64,000 nucleotides of DNA. Source: Actinobacillus succinogenes 130Z. GTDB lineage: Bacteria; Pseudomonadota; Gammaproteobacteria; Enterobacterales; Pasteurellaceae. Position 1 is the first letter of the stretch. Every line of letters begins with the position of its first letter. The DNA lies in NCBI RefSeq assembly GCF_000017245.1, contig NC_009655.1, forward strand, positions 434,001-498,000. Reading direction: 5' to 3'. The notes beneath the pieces are model-generated. The model saw nothing but the letters and a program-made list of their open reading frames with translations, had not been told where the DNA came from and searched no databases. A program made the translations under genes and the position numbers. Below, piece by piece: positions 43,568 through 51,468 of the stretch.

Positions 43568-43598
43568 AAAAGTGCGGTCAAAATAACCGCACTTTTTT
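43568..43598 (+). terminator. Inverted uptake-signal terminator after pyrE
   Basis: AAAAGTGCGGT and ACCGCACTTTT form an 11-bp stem with a CAAAATA loop and a T-run, 12 bases after the pyrE stop. Confidence 0.8.
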
Positions 43599-43632
43599 CT
43601 TTTTCCGCCGGTTTTTCTATTAAAACGATTGC

Positions 43633-43683
43633 ACGCAAACGTTTCCGTTTTTCATTCCTTTTATGGTTGAATTCCTTTATAAT
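43633..43683 (+). promoter_or_regulatory. PurR-like operator and promoter of purL
   Basis: ACGCAAACGTTTCCGT at 43633-43648 differs from the PurR consensus ACGCAAACGTTTTCGT at one position. TATAAT at 43678-43683 is the likely -10 box, about 45 bases before the purL start. Purine repression of purL follows by analogy with E. coli. Confidence 0.75.
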
Positions 43684-43727
43684 AAGCCCGATTTTTACCC
43701 TGTTTCTCTCTAACAAAGGATATTCCT

Positions 43728-46700
43728 ATGTTCCAAATTTTCCGTGGCTCGCCAGCCTTGTCCGAATTCCGTTTAAGCCAACTTGCGACACGCTTTCAAA
43801 AAGCGGATTTACCGGTGAAATCCTGCTATGCGGAATACTTACATTTTGCCCATCTTGCAACGGCGTTAGACGCAGACGAAACTCAAGAACTAGAAGAATT
43901 GTTACATTACGGTCCGACCCTTGCCCAACACGAACCGACAGGCGAATGTTTTGTGGTGATTCCGCGTGTCGGCACCATTTCCTCCTGGTCGTCTAAAGCC
44001 ACCGACATCGCCCACAACTGCGGCTTGGAAAAAGTGATCCGCTTGGAACGCGGTTTGGCATTCTATTTTGAATTCGACCGCACTTTGACGGAAGACGAAC
44101 AGGCGAAACTGGTGTCGCATATTCACGACCGCATGATGGAAAACGTGGTGCGCTGTGCGGAAGAGGCGGCAAAACTGTTCGATCAACAGGAACCGAAACC
44201 GTTCACCACTGTAGACGTGTTGGGTGGCGGGCGCAAAGCGCTGGAAACCGCCAATGTAGAATTGGGCTTAGCTTTAGCGGACGACGAAATGGATTATTTG
44301 GTGGAAAATTTCACCGCACTCGGACGCAATCCGAACGACATCGAATTGTATATGTTCGCCCAAGCCAACTCCGAACACTGTCGTCATAAAATTTTTAACG
44401 CGGATTGGGTGATCGACGGTGAGAAACAGGAAAAATCGCTGTTCAAAATGATCAAAAATACTTTCGAGAAGACGCCGGATTACGTGTTGTCCGCTTACAA
44501 AGACAATGCGGCGGTGATGGAAGGCTCGAAAGTGGGGCGCTTCTTCCCGGATGCGGACGGTCAATACCGTTATCACAACGAAAACGCACACATTTTAATG
44601 AAAGTGGAAACCCACAACCACCCGACCGCCATTTCACCGTTTCCGGGTGCGGCGACGGGGTCCGGCGGTGAAATCCGTGACGAAGGCGCCACCGGTCGCG
44701 GCGCAAAACCGAAAGCGGGTTTGGTGGGCTTTTCCGTTTCCAATCTGGTTATTCCGGGCTTTGAACAGCCTTGGGAAGCGCCGCTTAGCAAACCGAACCG
44801 TATTGCTTCCGCGCTGGATATTATGATTGAAGGCCCGCTCGGCGGCGCGGCGTTTAACAACGAATTCGGACGTCCGGCATTGTTGGGGTATTTCCGTACT
44901 TACGAAGAAAAAGTGAACAGCTTCGGCGGCGAAGAAATACGCGGTTACCACAAACCGATTATGTTGGCGGGCGGTATCGGCAATATCCGTGCGGAACACG
45001 TGCAAAAAGGCGAAATTCCGGTGGGCGCGAAACTCATCGTGTTGGGCGGTCCGGCGATGAATATCGGCTTGGGCGGCGGCGCGGCGTCTTCCATGACTTC
45101 CGGTAAATCCAAAGAAAATCTCGATTTCGCATCCGTGCAGCGCGACAACCCGGAAATGGAACGCCGTTGTCAGGAAGTGATCGACCGTTGCTGGCAAATG
45201 GGCGAAAACAACCCGATTGCCTTCATTCACGATGTGGGCGCGGGCGGTTTGTCCAACGCCATGCCGGAGTTGGTACACGACGGCGGTCGCGGCGGTAAAT
45301 TCGAATTGCGTAAAATTTTAAGCGACGAACGCGGCATGTCGCCGTTGGAAATCTGGTGTAACGAATCGCAGGAACGTTATGTATTGGCGGTGGCGCCGGA
45401 AAATCTGGCGGTGTTTGAAGAATTGTGCCGCCGCGAACGCGCACCTTATGCGGTTATCGGCGAAGCCACGGCGGAAGAACATTTAACCTTACACGACGAT
45501 CATTTCGATAATAATCCGATTGATTTACCGATGGGCGTATTGCTGGGCAAAACGCCGAAAATGACCCGTAACGTACAATCAAGTGCGGTCAAAAATCCGC
45601 CTGTTTCACAGGACGGTATCGACCTTAAAGAAGCGCTGCACCGCGTATTGCGCCTGCCGGTGGTGGCGGAAAAAACCTTCCTGATCACTATCGGCGACCG
45701 TTCCGTCACCGGCATGGTGGCGCGCGATCAAATGGTGGGACCGTGGCAAATTCCGGTGTCCGATGTGGCGGTCACCACCGCCGCATTGGATACCTATCAC
45801 GGCGAAGCTATGTCTATGGGCGAACGTGCGCCGGTGGCATTGCTGGACTTCGGCGCTTCCGCTCGTCTTGCCGTGGCGGAATCCGTCACGAATATTGCCG
45901 CTACCAATATCGGCGACATTAAACGAATTAAATTATCCGCCAACTGGATGGCGGCGGCAGGTCACCAAGGCGAAGACGCCGGTTTGTATGAAGCGGTGAA
46001 AGCCGTAGGCGAAGAGCTCTGCCCGGCGTTGGGTTTAACCGTGCCGGTGGGGAAAGATTCCATGTCCATGAAAACCACTTGGCATGAAAACGGCGAACAA
46101 AAAACCGTCACCGCCCCGCTGTCATTGGTGATTTCCGCTTTTGCCCGGGTGGAAGACGTGCGTAAAACCGTCACCCCGCAATTGCGCACCGACAAAGGTT
46201 ACAGCCGCTTATTGCTGATTGATTTGGGCGAAGGAAAAAATCGTCTGGGCGCGACCGTACTTGCGCAGGTTTACAAACAATTAGGCGACGAACCGGCGGA
46301 TGTGGAAAATGCGGCGACCTTGAAAGGCTTCTTCGACGCCATGCAAACCTTGGTGCAACAGGGCAAATTATTGGCATACCACGACCGTTCCGACGGCGGT
46401 TTAATCACCACCTTGGCGGAAATGGCGTTCACCGGTCACTGCGGGGTGTCCGTAGACATCAGCGCTCTGGGAGACAACGATTTGGCGGTGTTGTTTAACG
46501 AAGAACTGGGTGCCGTGATTCAGGTGAAAGAAAGCGATGTGAACGCCGTGCGCGAGGTATTAAGCCGACACGGATTAATTCATTTGACCAAAGAAATCGG
46601 TACGGTTAACGCCAACGACGAATTTGAAATCGTACGTGGCACCAAAGTGTTGCTCAGTGAAAAACGTTCCGAATTACGCGGAATCTGGGCGGAATTAACT

Positions 46701-47621
46701 CACCAAATGCAGCGTCTGCGCGACAATCCGGCATGCGCCGATCAAGAGTTCGAAGCCAAGAAAAATGCCGAGGACAAAGGTTTCAGCGCCCATTTAACTT
46801 ACGACATTAACGAAGACATTGCCGCGCCATACATTGCCAAAGGCGCCAAACCGCGCATTGCCGTTCTGCGCGAACAGGGCGTGAACAGCCATGTAGAAAT
46901 GGCGGCGGCTTTCGACCGTGCCGGCTTTGAAGCGGTGGACGTACACATGAGCGATTTACACGCCGCGCGCCATGATTTGAAAGATTTCAACGCCTTAGTG
47001 GCATGCGGCGGCTTCTCTTACGGCGACGTATTGGGTGCCGGCGGCGGCTGGGCAAAATCCGTGTTATTTAACACCGCACTTCGCGATCAATTCGAAACCT
47101 TCTTCAATCGCGAAGACACCCTAGCCATCGGGATTTGTAACGGCTGTCAAATGTTATCCAATTTGGCGGAAATTATTCCGGGCACGGAAAACTGGCCGCG
47201 TTTCGTACGCAATACTTCCGAACGTTTTGAGGCACGCGCGGCGTTAGTTCGCATTAACGAAAGCAATTCCGTCTGGTTCCAAGGCATGGCGGGTTCCCAT
47301 ATGCCAATCGCCGTATCTCACGGTGAAGGACGGGTGGAATTCAAACACGAAGGACAACTGCAAGGCTTACGGGATCAGGGGTTAATTGTCGCACAATTTG
47401 TAGACAATAACATTCAGCCGACAGACATTTACCCGGCAAACCCGAACGGTTCCGTAGAGGGCATCACCGCCCTCAGCAACGCCAACGGACGCGTGGCAAT
47501 CATGATGCCGCACCCGGAACGCGTCTTCCGCACCGTCAGCAACTCATGGCACCCGGAAGACTGGAACGAAGACGGGGCATGGATGCGGTTGTTTAGAAAT
47601 GCGCGGGTGGCGTTGAAGTAA
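43728..47621 (+). CDS. purL: Phosphoribosylformylglycinamidine synthase PurL (large, single-chain)
   Basis: ATP- and glutamine-dependent fourth step of purine synthesis. The 1297-residue protein joins an N-terminal PurS-like region, the FGAM synthase body (HNHPTAISPFPGAATGSGGEIRDEG, GAKLIVLGGPAMNIGLGGGAASS) and a C-terminal class I glutaminase with nucleophile in GICNGCQMLSNL and the His/Glu dyad in MMPHPERVFR. This is the gamma-proteobacterial form. In-frame uptake signals occur (for example 45582). It is preceded by a PurR-like box. Confidence 0.98.
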   Translation: MFQIFRGSPALSEFRLSQLATRFQKADLPVKSCYAEYLHFAHLATALDADETQELEELLHYGPTLAQHEPTGECFVVIPRVGTISSWSSKATDIAHNCGLEKVIRLERGLAFYFEFDRTLTEDEQAKLVSHIHDRMMENVVRCAEEAAKLFDQQEPKPFTTVDVLGGGRKALETANVELGLALADDEMDYLVENFTALGRNPNDIELYMFAQANSEHCRHKIFNADWVIDGEKQEKSLFKMIKNTFEKTPDYVLSAYKDNAAVMEGSKVGRFFPDADGQYRYHNENAHILMKVETHNHPTAISPFPGAATGSGGEIRDEGATGRGAKPKAGLVGFSVSNLVIPGFEQPWEAPLSKPNRIASALDIMIEGPLGGAAFNNEFGRPALLGYFRTYEEKVNSFGGEEIRGYHKPIMLAGGIGNIRAEHVQKGEIPVGAKLIVLGGPAMNIGLGGGAASSMTSGKSKENLDFASVQRDNPEMERRCQEVIDRCWQMGENNPIAFIHDVGAGGLSNAMPELVHDGGRGGKFELRKILSDERGMSPLEIWCNESQERYVLAVAPENLAVFEELCRRERAPYAVIGEATAEEHLTLHDDHFDNNPIDLPMGVLLGKTPKMTRNVQSSAVKNPPVSQDGIDLKEALHRVLRLPVVAEKTFLITIGDRSVTGMVARDQMVGPWQIPVSDVAVTTAALDTYHGEAMSMGERAPVALLDFGASARLAVAESVTNIAATNIGDIKRIKLSANWMAAAGHQGEDAGLYEAVKAVGEELCPALGLTVPVGKDSMSMKTTWHENGEQKTVTAPLSLVISAFARVEDVRKTVTPQLRTDKGYSRLLLIDLGEGKNRLGATVLAQVYKQLGDEPADVENAATLKGFFDAMQTLVQQGKLLAYHDRSDGGLITTLAEMAFTGHCGVSVDISALGDNDLAVLFNEELGAVIQVKESDVNAVREVLSRHGLIHLTKEIGTVNANDEFEIVRGTKVLLSEKRSELRGIWAELTHQMQRLRDNPACADQEFEAKKNAEDKGFSAHLTYDINEDIAAPYIAKGAKPRIAVLREQGVNSHVEMAAAFDRAGFEAVDVHMSDLHAARHDLKDFNALVACGGFSYGDVLGAGGGWAKSVLFNTALRDQFETFFNREDTLAIGICNGCQMLSNLAEIIPGTENWPRFVRNTSERFEARAALVRINESNSVWFQGMAGSHMPIAVSHGEGRVEFKHEGQLQGLRDQGLIVAQFVDNNIQPTDIYPANPNGSVEGITALSNANGRVAIMMPHPERVFRTVSNSWHPEDWNEDGAWMRLFRNARVALK

Positions 47622-47636
47622 TTGATTTTGTAGATT

Positions 47637-47671
47637 AAAAAGGATATTAATGTTAGTTAATATCCTTTTTT
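47637..47671 (+). terminator. Terminator after purL
   Basis: AAAAAGGATATTAA and TTAATATCCTTTTT form a 14-bp stem with a TGTTAG loop. It also covers a possible upstream ATG (47650) of the next gene, which is one reason to prefer the later start. Confidence 0.8.
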
Positions 47672-47691
47672 ATATTATTAATGGTGATTTA

Positions 47692-48423
47692 ATGAATAGA
47701 TTTAAAATATGGTTAAGAGATAAATTCTACAAATTAAAAGATGATCTGCCTAGTATTATATTTTATATATTAGGAATGATTTTTATTTTAGCTTTTAAAC
47801 GAGATGACTTGGTTGGGAATTATTTAGGTTTTAGCTGTTTTGCTATAGGAGCAATAATTTGGTTAATTAAGTTATATATAAAATATAGTGAAAATATTAT
47901 AGCAAGAATTCTTTTTTGGGTGACAGGTTTTCTATCTTTACCATTATCTGCTTTATTGTCAAATATAGGTATTGTTACTCGATTAGGTTTACCTGCATCA
48001 GATTTTACTAATACTCAATTAGTATTAGCGACAATATTATATTTTCCTTGTTGGATATTAGTCGCTTTATTATTTATATTGTTATACTTAATGATCAATT
48101 TTATCTTAAAATATATAGCTTTTTTATTGTCAGTCTCCATATTTGGTAGTTCACTAAAACAATATTCTGATAACTGGATTATAAGCAGTCTTCATATGAT
48201 GGGAATATTCACTATTTATGTCACTGTAGCACTATCTTTAAAATTATTTGACCAGACAAATAACTTTGTCCCAGTAATCACAGAATATATTGATTATGCA
48301 TATATGAAAAATTATCCTAATGTACCACATGATAGAAAAATACTTATTCATAATGGCAATTTTTTCTCTGAAATTAAGGATGTTGATGGTGTAAAGACAA
48401 TAGTTACAACAAGTATAGAATAA
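47692..48423 (+). CDS. AT-rich multi-pass membrane protein, unknown
   Basis: A 243-residue protein with about five hydrophobic helices (for example SIIFYILGMIFILAF, LVLATILYFPCWILVALLFILLYLMINFIL) and a soluble C-terminal tail of about 55 residues (YMKNYPNVPHDRKILIHNG onward). Its base composition is much more AT-rich than the flanking purL and cdd, with many ATA and TTA codons and no uptake signal, which points to recent acquisition. The ATG at 47692 (MNRFKIWLRDKFY) avoids the purL terminator. I do not recognise the family; an immunity or abortive-infection membrane protein is possible. Confidence 0.6.
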   Translation: MNRFKIWLRDKFYKLKDDLPSIIFYILGMIFILAFKRDDLVGNYLGFSCFAIGAIIWLIKLYIKYSENIIARILFWVTGFLSLPLSALLSNIGIVTRLGLPASDFTNTQLVLATILYFPCWILVALLFILLYLMINFILKYIAFLLSVSIFGSSLKQYSDNWIISSLHMMGIFTIYVTVALSLKLFDQTNNFVPVITEYIDYAYMKNYPNVPHDRKILIHNGNFFSEIKDVDGVKTIVTTSIE

Positions 48424-48467
48424 TGTATAGGTTAAAGCACATGTCAGAGTGCTATTCTTTGCCAAAT

Positions 48468-48507
48468 CCCCGATGGCACGCGTCGGGAGACGTGCGCTAT
48501 CATGGGG
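48468..48507. repeat. GC-rich palindromic repeat, copy 1
   Basis: CACGCGTC-GGGA-GACGTGCG is the core, enclosed by CCCCGATGG on the left and CTATCATGGGG on the right, so a nested hairpin. A related sequence, preceded by the same CCAAATC flank, occurs at 49230-49307. Confidence 0.6.
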
Positions 48508-48651
48508 AATCGAATTTTCCCGTTCCGTCATAAAATCCTCACTGACGGTTAGCGTGTCCAAGAAAAAGCTGTCTCATCGCTGATTTAACGGCGCCAAGAT
48601 TCGTTCGTTACCGACCACCCGAACAGATAATTTCTTCACATTGCCGGGGAA
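48508..48651 (-). pseudogene. Remnant of a VapB-type antitoxin gene
   Basis: Read on the minus strand it gives KKLSVRVVGNERILAPLNQ, a stop codon, then DSFFLDTLTVSEDFMTEREN. I recall Haemophilus VapB2 as having KKLSVR..., ILSPLNQSWDSFF and VSDDFMNERE, so the fragment looks like its C-terminal half. The codon at the expected Trp is TGA. The N-terminal AbrB-like part is missing, the C-terminus runs into the palindromic repeat, and no VapC toxin is present. Identification rests on pattern memory. Confidence 0.55.
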
Positions 48652-48747
48652 ATGCGCACTATTGATCAAACATACTTGCCAGAATTACTTAAAGACGGTA
48701 ATTTTAGAATGAGATGGGAACCAGATTTGCTGGAGAGTTTAGATTGA
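48631..48747 (+). pseudogene. Short coding fragment upstream of the second membrane protein
   Basis: The plus frame is open from 48631 and, from an ATG at 48652, encodes 31 residues ending WEPDLLESLD. Its stop TGA (48745-48747) overlaps the TTG start of the next gene. It may be the last part of a deleted upstream gene that was translationally coupled to the membrane protein. No family recognised. Confidence 0.35.
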
Positions 48748-49193
48748 AAAAGATAGGTTATTTTATTTTGGGGATTTTTGATTTAATTACTTTGTGTAAT
48801 TATTTAGTTATACAACTGATAGAATCGAGAATTCCTTTTTATTCCGATTTTATTCAGATGAATCAATTGGCGTCAAGATTTGGGGAGGGGATAAAGGAAA
48901 GTGAGTCGTATGTTTATGTGATGGCTACCCCTTTTCTTATTGTATATCTTTCTTTATTTTTATCAATTTGGTTGTATTTTAAACAAAGCTATAAGGTAAG
49001 ATGGGCCGTTTTATTTCAAACTCCATTCCGGGTTATATCACTTATAACGACAATACCTTTCTTAACAAATATATTTCAATGGTTATTTTTAGGAAAGGAT
49101 AACTTTACTGTAATTGCTTATATTTTTTATATATTAGTTGCGTTAATTGAAATTATGAAAACAATCTATATTTTTCGTATTTGTAAAAACTGA
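48744..49193 (+). CDS. AT-rich four-helix membrane protein, unknown
   Basis: About 149 residues from a TTG start at 48744, behind GGAGAG at a 6-base spacing; an ATG at 48714 (ten codons earlier) is an alternative. Four hydrophobic segments are visible (IGYFILGIFDLITLCNYLV, ATPFLIVYLSLFLSIWLYF, RVISLITTIPFLTNIFQWL, VIAYIFYILVALIEIMKTI). The composition is strongly AT-rich with no uptake signal. The size and topology resemble small immunity proteins of contact-dependent or Rhs toxins, but no toxin is present, so this is only a possibility. Confidence 0.55.
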   Translation: MKKIGYFILGIFDLITLCNYLVIQLIESRIPFYSDFIQMNQLASRFGEGIKESESYVYVMATPFLIVYLSLFLSIWLYFKQSYKVRWAVLFQTPFRVISLITTIPFLTNIFQWLFLGKDNFTVIAYIFYILVALIEIMKTIYIFRICKN

Positions 49194-49229
49194 TTATGAT
49201 TGATTTTTTGTTCCTGTTTTCCAAATCTC

Positions 49230-49307
49230 CCCCGATGGCGCGCGCTTCCCGACGCGAGCTTTTTTATATCTTAAATTAAGCACGCGTCAGGAGACGCGCA
49301 CTATCGT
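49230..49307. repeat. GC-rich palindromic repeat, copy 2 (split)
   Basis: CCCCCGATGGCGCGCG begins a hairpin ending CGACGCGAGC, then a T-run and AT-rich stretch, then CACGCGTC-AGGA-GACGCGCACTATC. Both parts resemble the repeat at 48468-48507, so the pair brackets the antitoxin remnant and the small membrane protein. Confidence 0.55.
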
Positions 49308-49350
49308 AGTGTAACCCCTAAAGTGCGGTCGTTTTTTTAACAGTTTTGAC

Positions 49351-49396
49351 AAATCCGATCTTGATCACGGATAGTCGGCAGTGAATTTTCTATAAT
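49351..49396 (+). promoter_or_regulatory. CRP-activated (class II) promoter of cdd
   Basis: The 22-base window 49351-49372 matches the CRP consensus at 16 positions (core CGATCTTGATCACG). TATAAT at 49391-49396 predicts a start near 49403, which puts the CRP centre at about -41.5, the class II position. cdd is CRP-controlled in E. coli too. Confidence 0.6.
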
Positions 49397-49417
49397 AAGA
49401 AAATTAAGGAGACTAAG

Positions 49418-50308
49418 ATGAATGATTGTATTGGTAAAAGATTAGATAAGTTAATCAACGAATCGCAGGATGAGGTGTTGAAGCGGGTTGTGGGGCAGAT
49501 TCTCGAGCAAAATGGAAAAGCCCGGATTTCACAGGATTGGGTTCGCCGATGTGGTGACGATTTCAATCTTACGGCGGTAGAGCTGGCGTTGCGTTGTTTG
49601 CCTGTTGCCGCTTGTTATGCGTCGGCGCCCGTTTCGCATTTTAACGTAGGGGCGGTTGCCGTCGGGCAGTCCGGCGCATTCTATTTCGGGGCGAATCAGG
49701 AATTTTCGGGCGATGCGGTGCAGCAAACGGTTCATGCGGAACAAAGCGCGGTCAGCCATGCCTGGTTGGCGGGGGAAGTTGCGCTGACGGATATGGTGGT
49801 GAATTACACGCCTTGCGGTCATTGTCGCCAGTTTATGAATGAATTGAATAGTGCCGATCGGCTGCAAATTCATTTGCCTCACAGTCGGAATAATCGGTTG
49901 CACAGCTATTTGCCCGATGCCTTCGGGCCGAAAGATTTGAATATCAGCCGCGTTTTGTTTGATCCGCAACCGCATTCCTTCGGTTTCACTCATGCTGATC
50001 CGCTGGTTCAGGCGGCGGCAGATGCCGCGGAACAGGCTTATGCGCCGTACAGTCGGGCGTTGAGCGGCGTAGCATTGCAAGTGGGAACGCAGAGCATAAC
50101 GGGGCGTTATGCGGAAAATGCGGCATTTAATCCCAGTTTTCTGCCGTTGCAGTGTGCCTTGAATTATCGGCGTTTAAGCGGTTTGTCCGACGTGCCCGTC
50201 AGTCGGATTGTTATGGCGGAAAGTCAAGGCGGCTTAAGTCACCGAAGTATTACGGAACAGCTTGCGCACAGTTATTTGGGATTGGAAATCGAATATTTTG
50301 CACTATAG
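49418..50308 (+). CDS. cdd: Cytidine deaminase Cdd (long form)
   Basis: Zn-dependent deamination of cytidine and deoxycytidine. The 296-residue dimeric form of E. coli type: catalytic HAEQ (VHAEQSAVSHAW) and zinc cysteines PCGHCRQF in the first domain, and a degenerate second domain. A ribosome-binding site AAGGAG precedes the ATG. It is upstream of other nucleoside salvage gene udp by about 1.1 kb, on the same strand, with a separate promoter. Confidence 0.95.
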   Translation: MNDCIGKRLDKLINESQDEVLKRVVGQILEQNGKARISQDWVRRCGDDFNLTAVELALRCLPVAACYASAPVSHFNVGAVAVGQSGAFYFGANQEFSGDAVQQTVHAEQSAVSHAWLAGEVALTDMVVNYTPCGHCRQFMNELNSADRLQIHLPHSRNNRLHSYLPDAFGPKDLNISRVLFDPQPHSFGFTHADPLVQAAADAAEQAYAPYSRALSGVALQVGTQSITGRYAENAAFNPSFLPLQCALNYRRLSGLSDVPVSRIVMAESQGGLSHRSITEQLAHSYLGLEIEYFAL

Positions 50309-50503
50309 CGGGCGCACTACTTAATTTTTTCAAAATAAACCGATAAAAAGAAAACCGACTTTTTCCTTTTTTGTCTGAAAAGTGCGGTGGATTTTCTCTG
50401 TGTTTGGTTATAAACGGAGGATTTTGAATCGGTCTAAAGCAGTTTTGATCAAAGGGCTCGTATTTTTTATCAACTTAAGCAATATCGGATAAATATATTT
50501 ATT

Positions 50504-50522
50504 GATAATAATTCTCATTTAT
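50504..50522 (+). promoter_or_regulatory. Fur box upstream of the DUF4198 gene
   Basis: GATAATAATTCTCATTTAT matches the 19-bp Fur consensus at 13 positions, with strong GATAAT and TCATT arms. It is about 50 bases before the ATG, in an AT-rich promoter region. Iron repression of the gene is inferred. Confidence 0.65.
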
Positions 50523-50570
50523 AATAACATCCCTACGATATTACTTGTTCAATCCATCCAAGGAGAAAAT

Positions 50571-51335
50571 ATGAGAAAATTCAATTTGTTGTTAACATCG
50601 TTATTGCTTGGTGCGGCGACCACGGCTTCGGCGCACAGTTTATGGGCGTTGGGCGAAAATAAAGAGGTGTTTGAGGCGGATATTCTGTACGGACACGATT
50701 TCCCGCATCCGGAAAAAATTCCGGCAAAACGCCTGTCTTTATTTGAACCGTTGAAAGTGGTGAGCCAAGACGGCACGATAACGCTGACGCAAAGCGGAGA
50801 AAATTACCACTATAAACACAGCGCCAAACTGGGTAAAGGCACGCACATTTTGGTGGCGAATTACAAACCGACCTATTGGACGGAGAAAACCGACGGCAAA
50901 TGGGAAATGGGAAAAACTCGTCAAGACGTCGCACAGGCGAAAGAATGCGGATTATACACCATGCAGGGTAAAAGTTTTGTGGTGATTGACGATGACGCGG
51001 CGTTTTCCACTCAACCGCTTGCACAGGGATATGAAATTACGCCGTTGGCACCGTTGAATGCGTTGAAAGCCAATGAGGTGGCGAAATTCAAAGTTACCCG
51101 TGACGGCGAATCGGTGGAAGGTGTGAAAGTCGTCGGCGCGCCGGCAGGGTTTGATACTGACGATTTGGAAATTCATGCGTTTTCCGCCACCACGGACGAT
51201 AAAGGCGAATTCAGCTTTAAAGCGCTGACTTCCGGTCCTTGGTATTTGGCTTCCGAGGTGGAAACGCAAGGCAAAGATCCGAAAGTGTGCGATAAAGAAG
51301 TACATGAATTTACGCTCAGTTTCGCCGTGAAATAA
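50571..51335 (+). CDS. Exported DUF4198 (NikM-like) protein, probable metal-uptake accessory
   Basis: A 254-residue protein with a signal peptide (MRKFNLLLTSLLLGAATTASA). The mature N-terminus begins HSLW, so a His right after the cleavage site is available to bind metal, as in NikM/CbiM-type and DUF4198 proteins. The domain shows RLSLFEPLKVV and a C-terminal beta-sandwich with GDKGEFSF-like turns (TDDKGEFSFKA). AAGGAG precedes the ATG. The Fur box upstream suggests a role in iron or other metal uptake; no ABC or TonB gene is adjacent. Confidence 0.8.
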   Translation: MRKFNLLLTSLLLGAATTASAHSLWALGENKEVFEADILYGHDFPHPEKIPAKRLSLFEPLKVVSQDGTITLTQSGENYHYKHSAKLGKGTHILVANYKPTYWTEKTDGKWEMGKTRQDVAQAKECGLYTMQGKSFVVIDDDAAFSTQPLAQGYEITPLAPLNALKANEVAKFKVTRDGESVEGVKVVGAPAGFDTDDLEIHAFSATTDDKGEFSFKALTSGPWYLASEVETQGKDPKVCDKEVHEFTLSFAVK

Positions 51336-51355
51336 AGTTCGGCGATATGAATTCA

Positions 51356-51387
51356 AAAAGTGCGGTCGGTTTTGACCGCACTTTTTT
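51356..51387. terminator. Inverted uptake-signal terminator after the DUF4198 gene
   Basis: AAAAAGTGCGGTC and GACCGCACTTTTT form a 13-bp stem with GGTTTT loop and a T-run. Confidence 0.8.
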
Positions 51388-51468
51388 ATTTCGGACATTG
51401 TAAGTTGCATGACGGATATCGCGGGGTTAAACTGATAATAAACGCGTGACTGATAATAAGGAGAAGGT

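Noticed and set aside
44274..45444. Long minus-strand frames inside purL
   Set aside because: Shadows caused by the GC-rich third codon positions of purL; no ribosome-binding sites and no conserved motifs.
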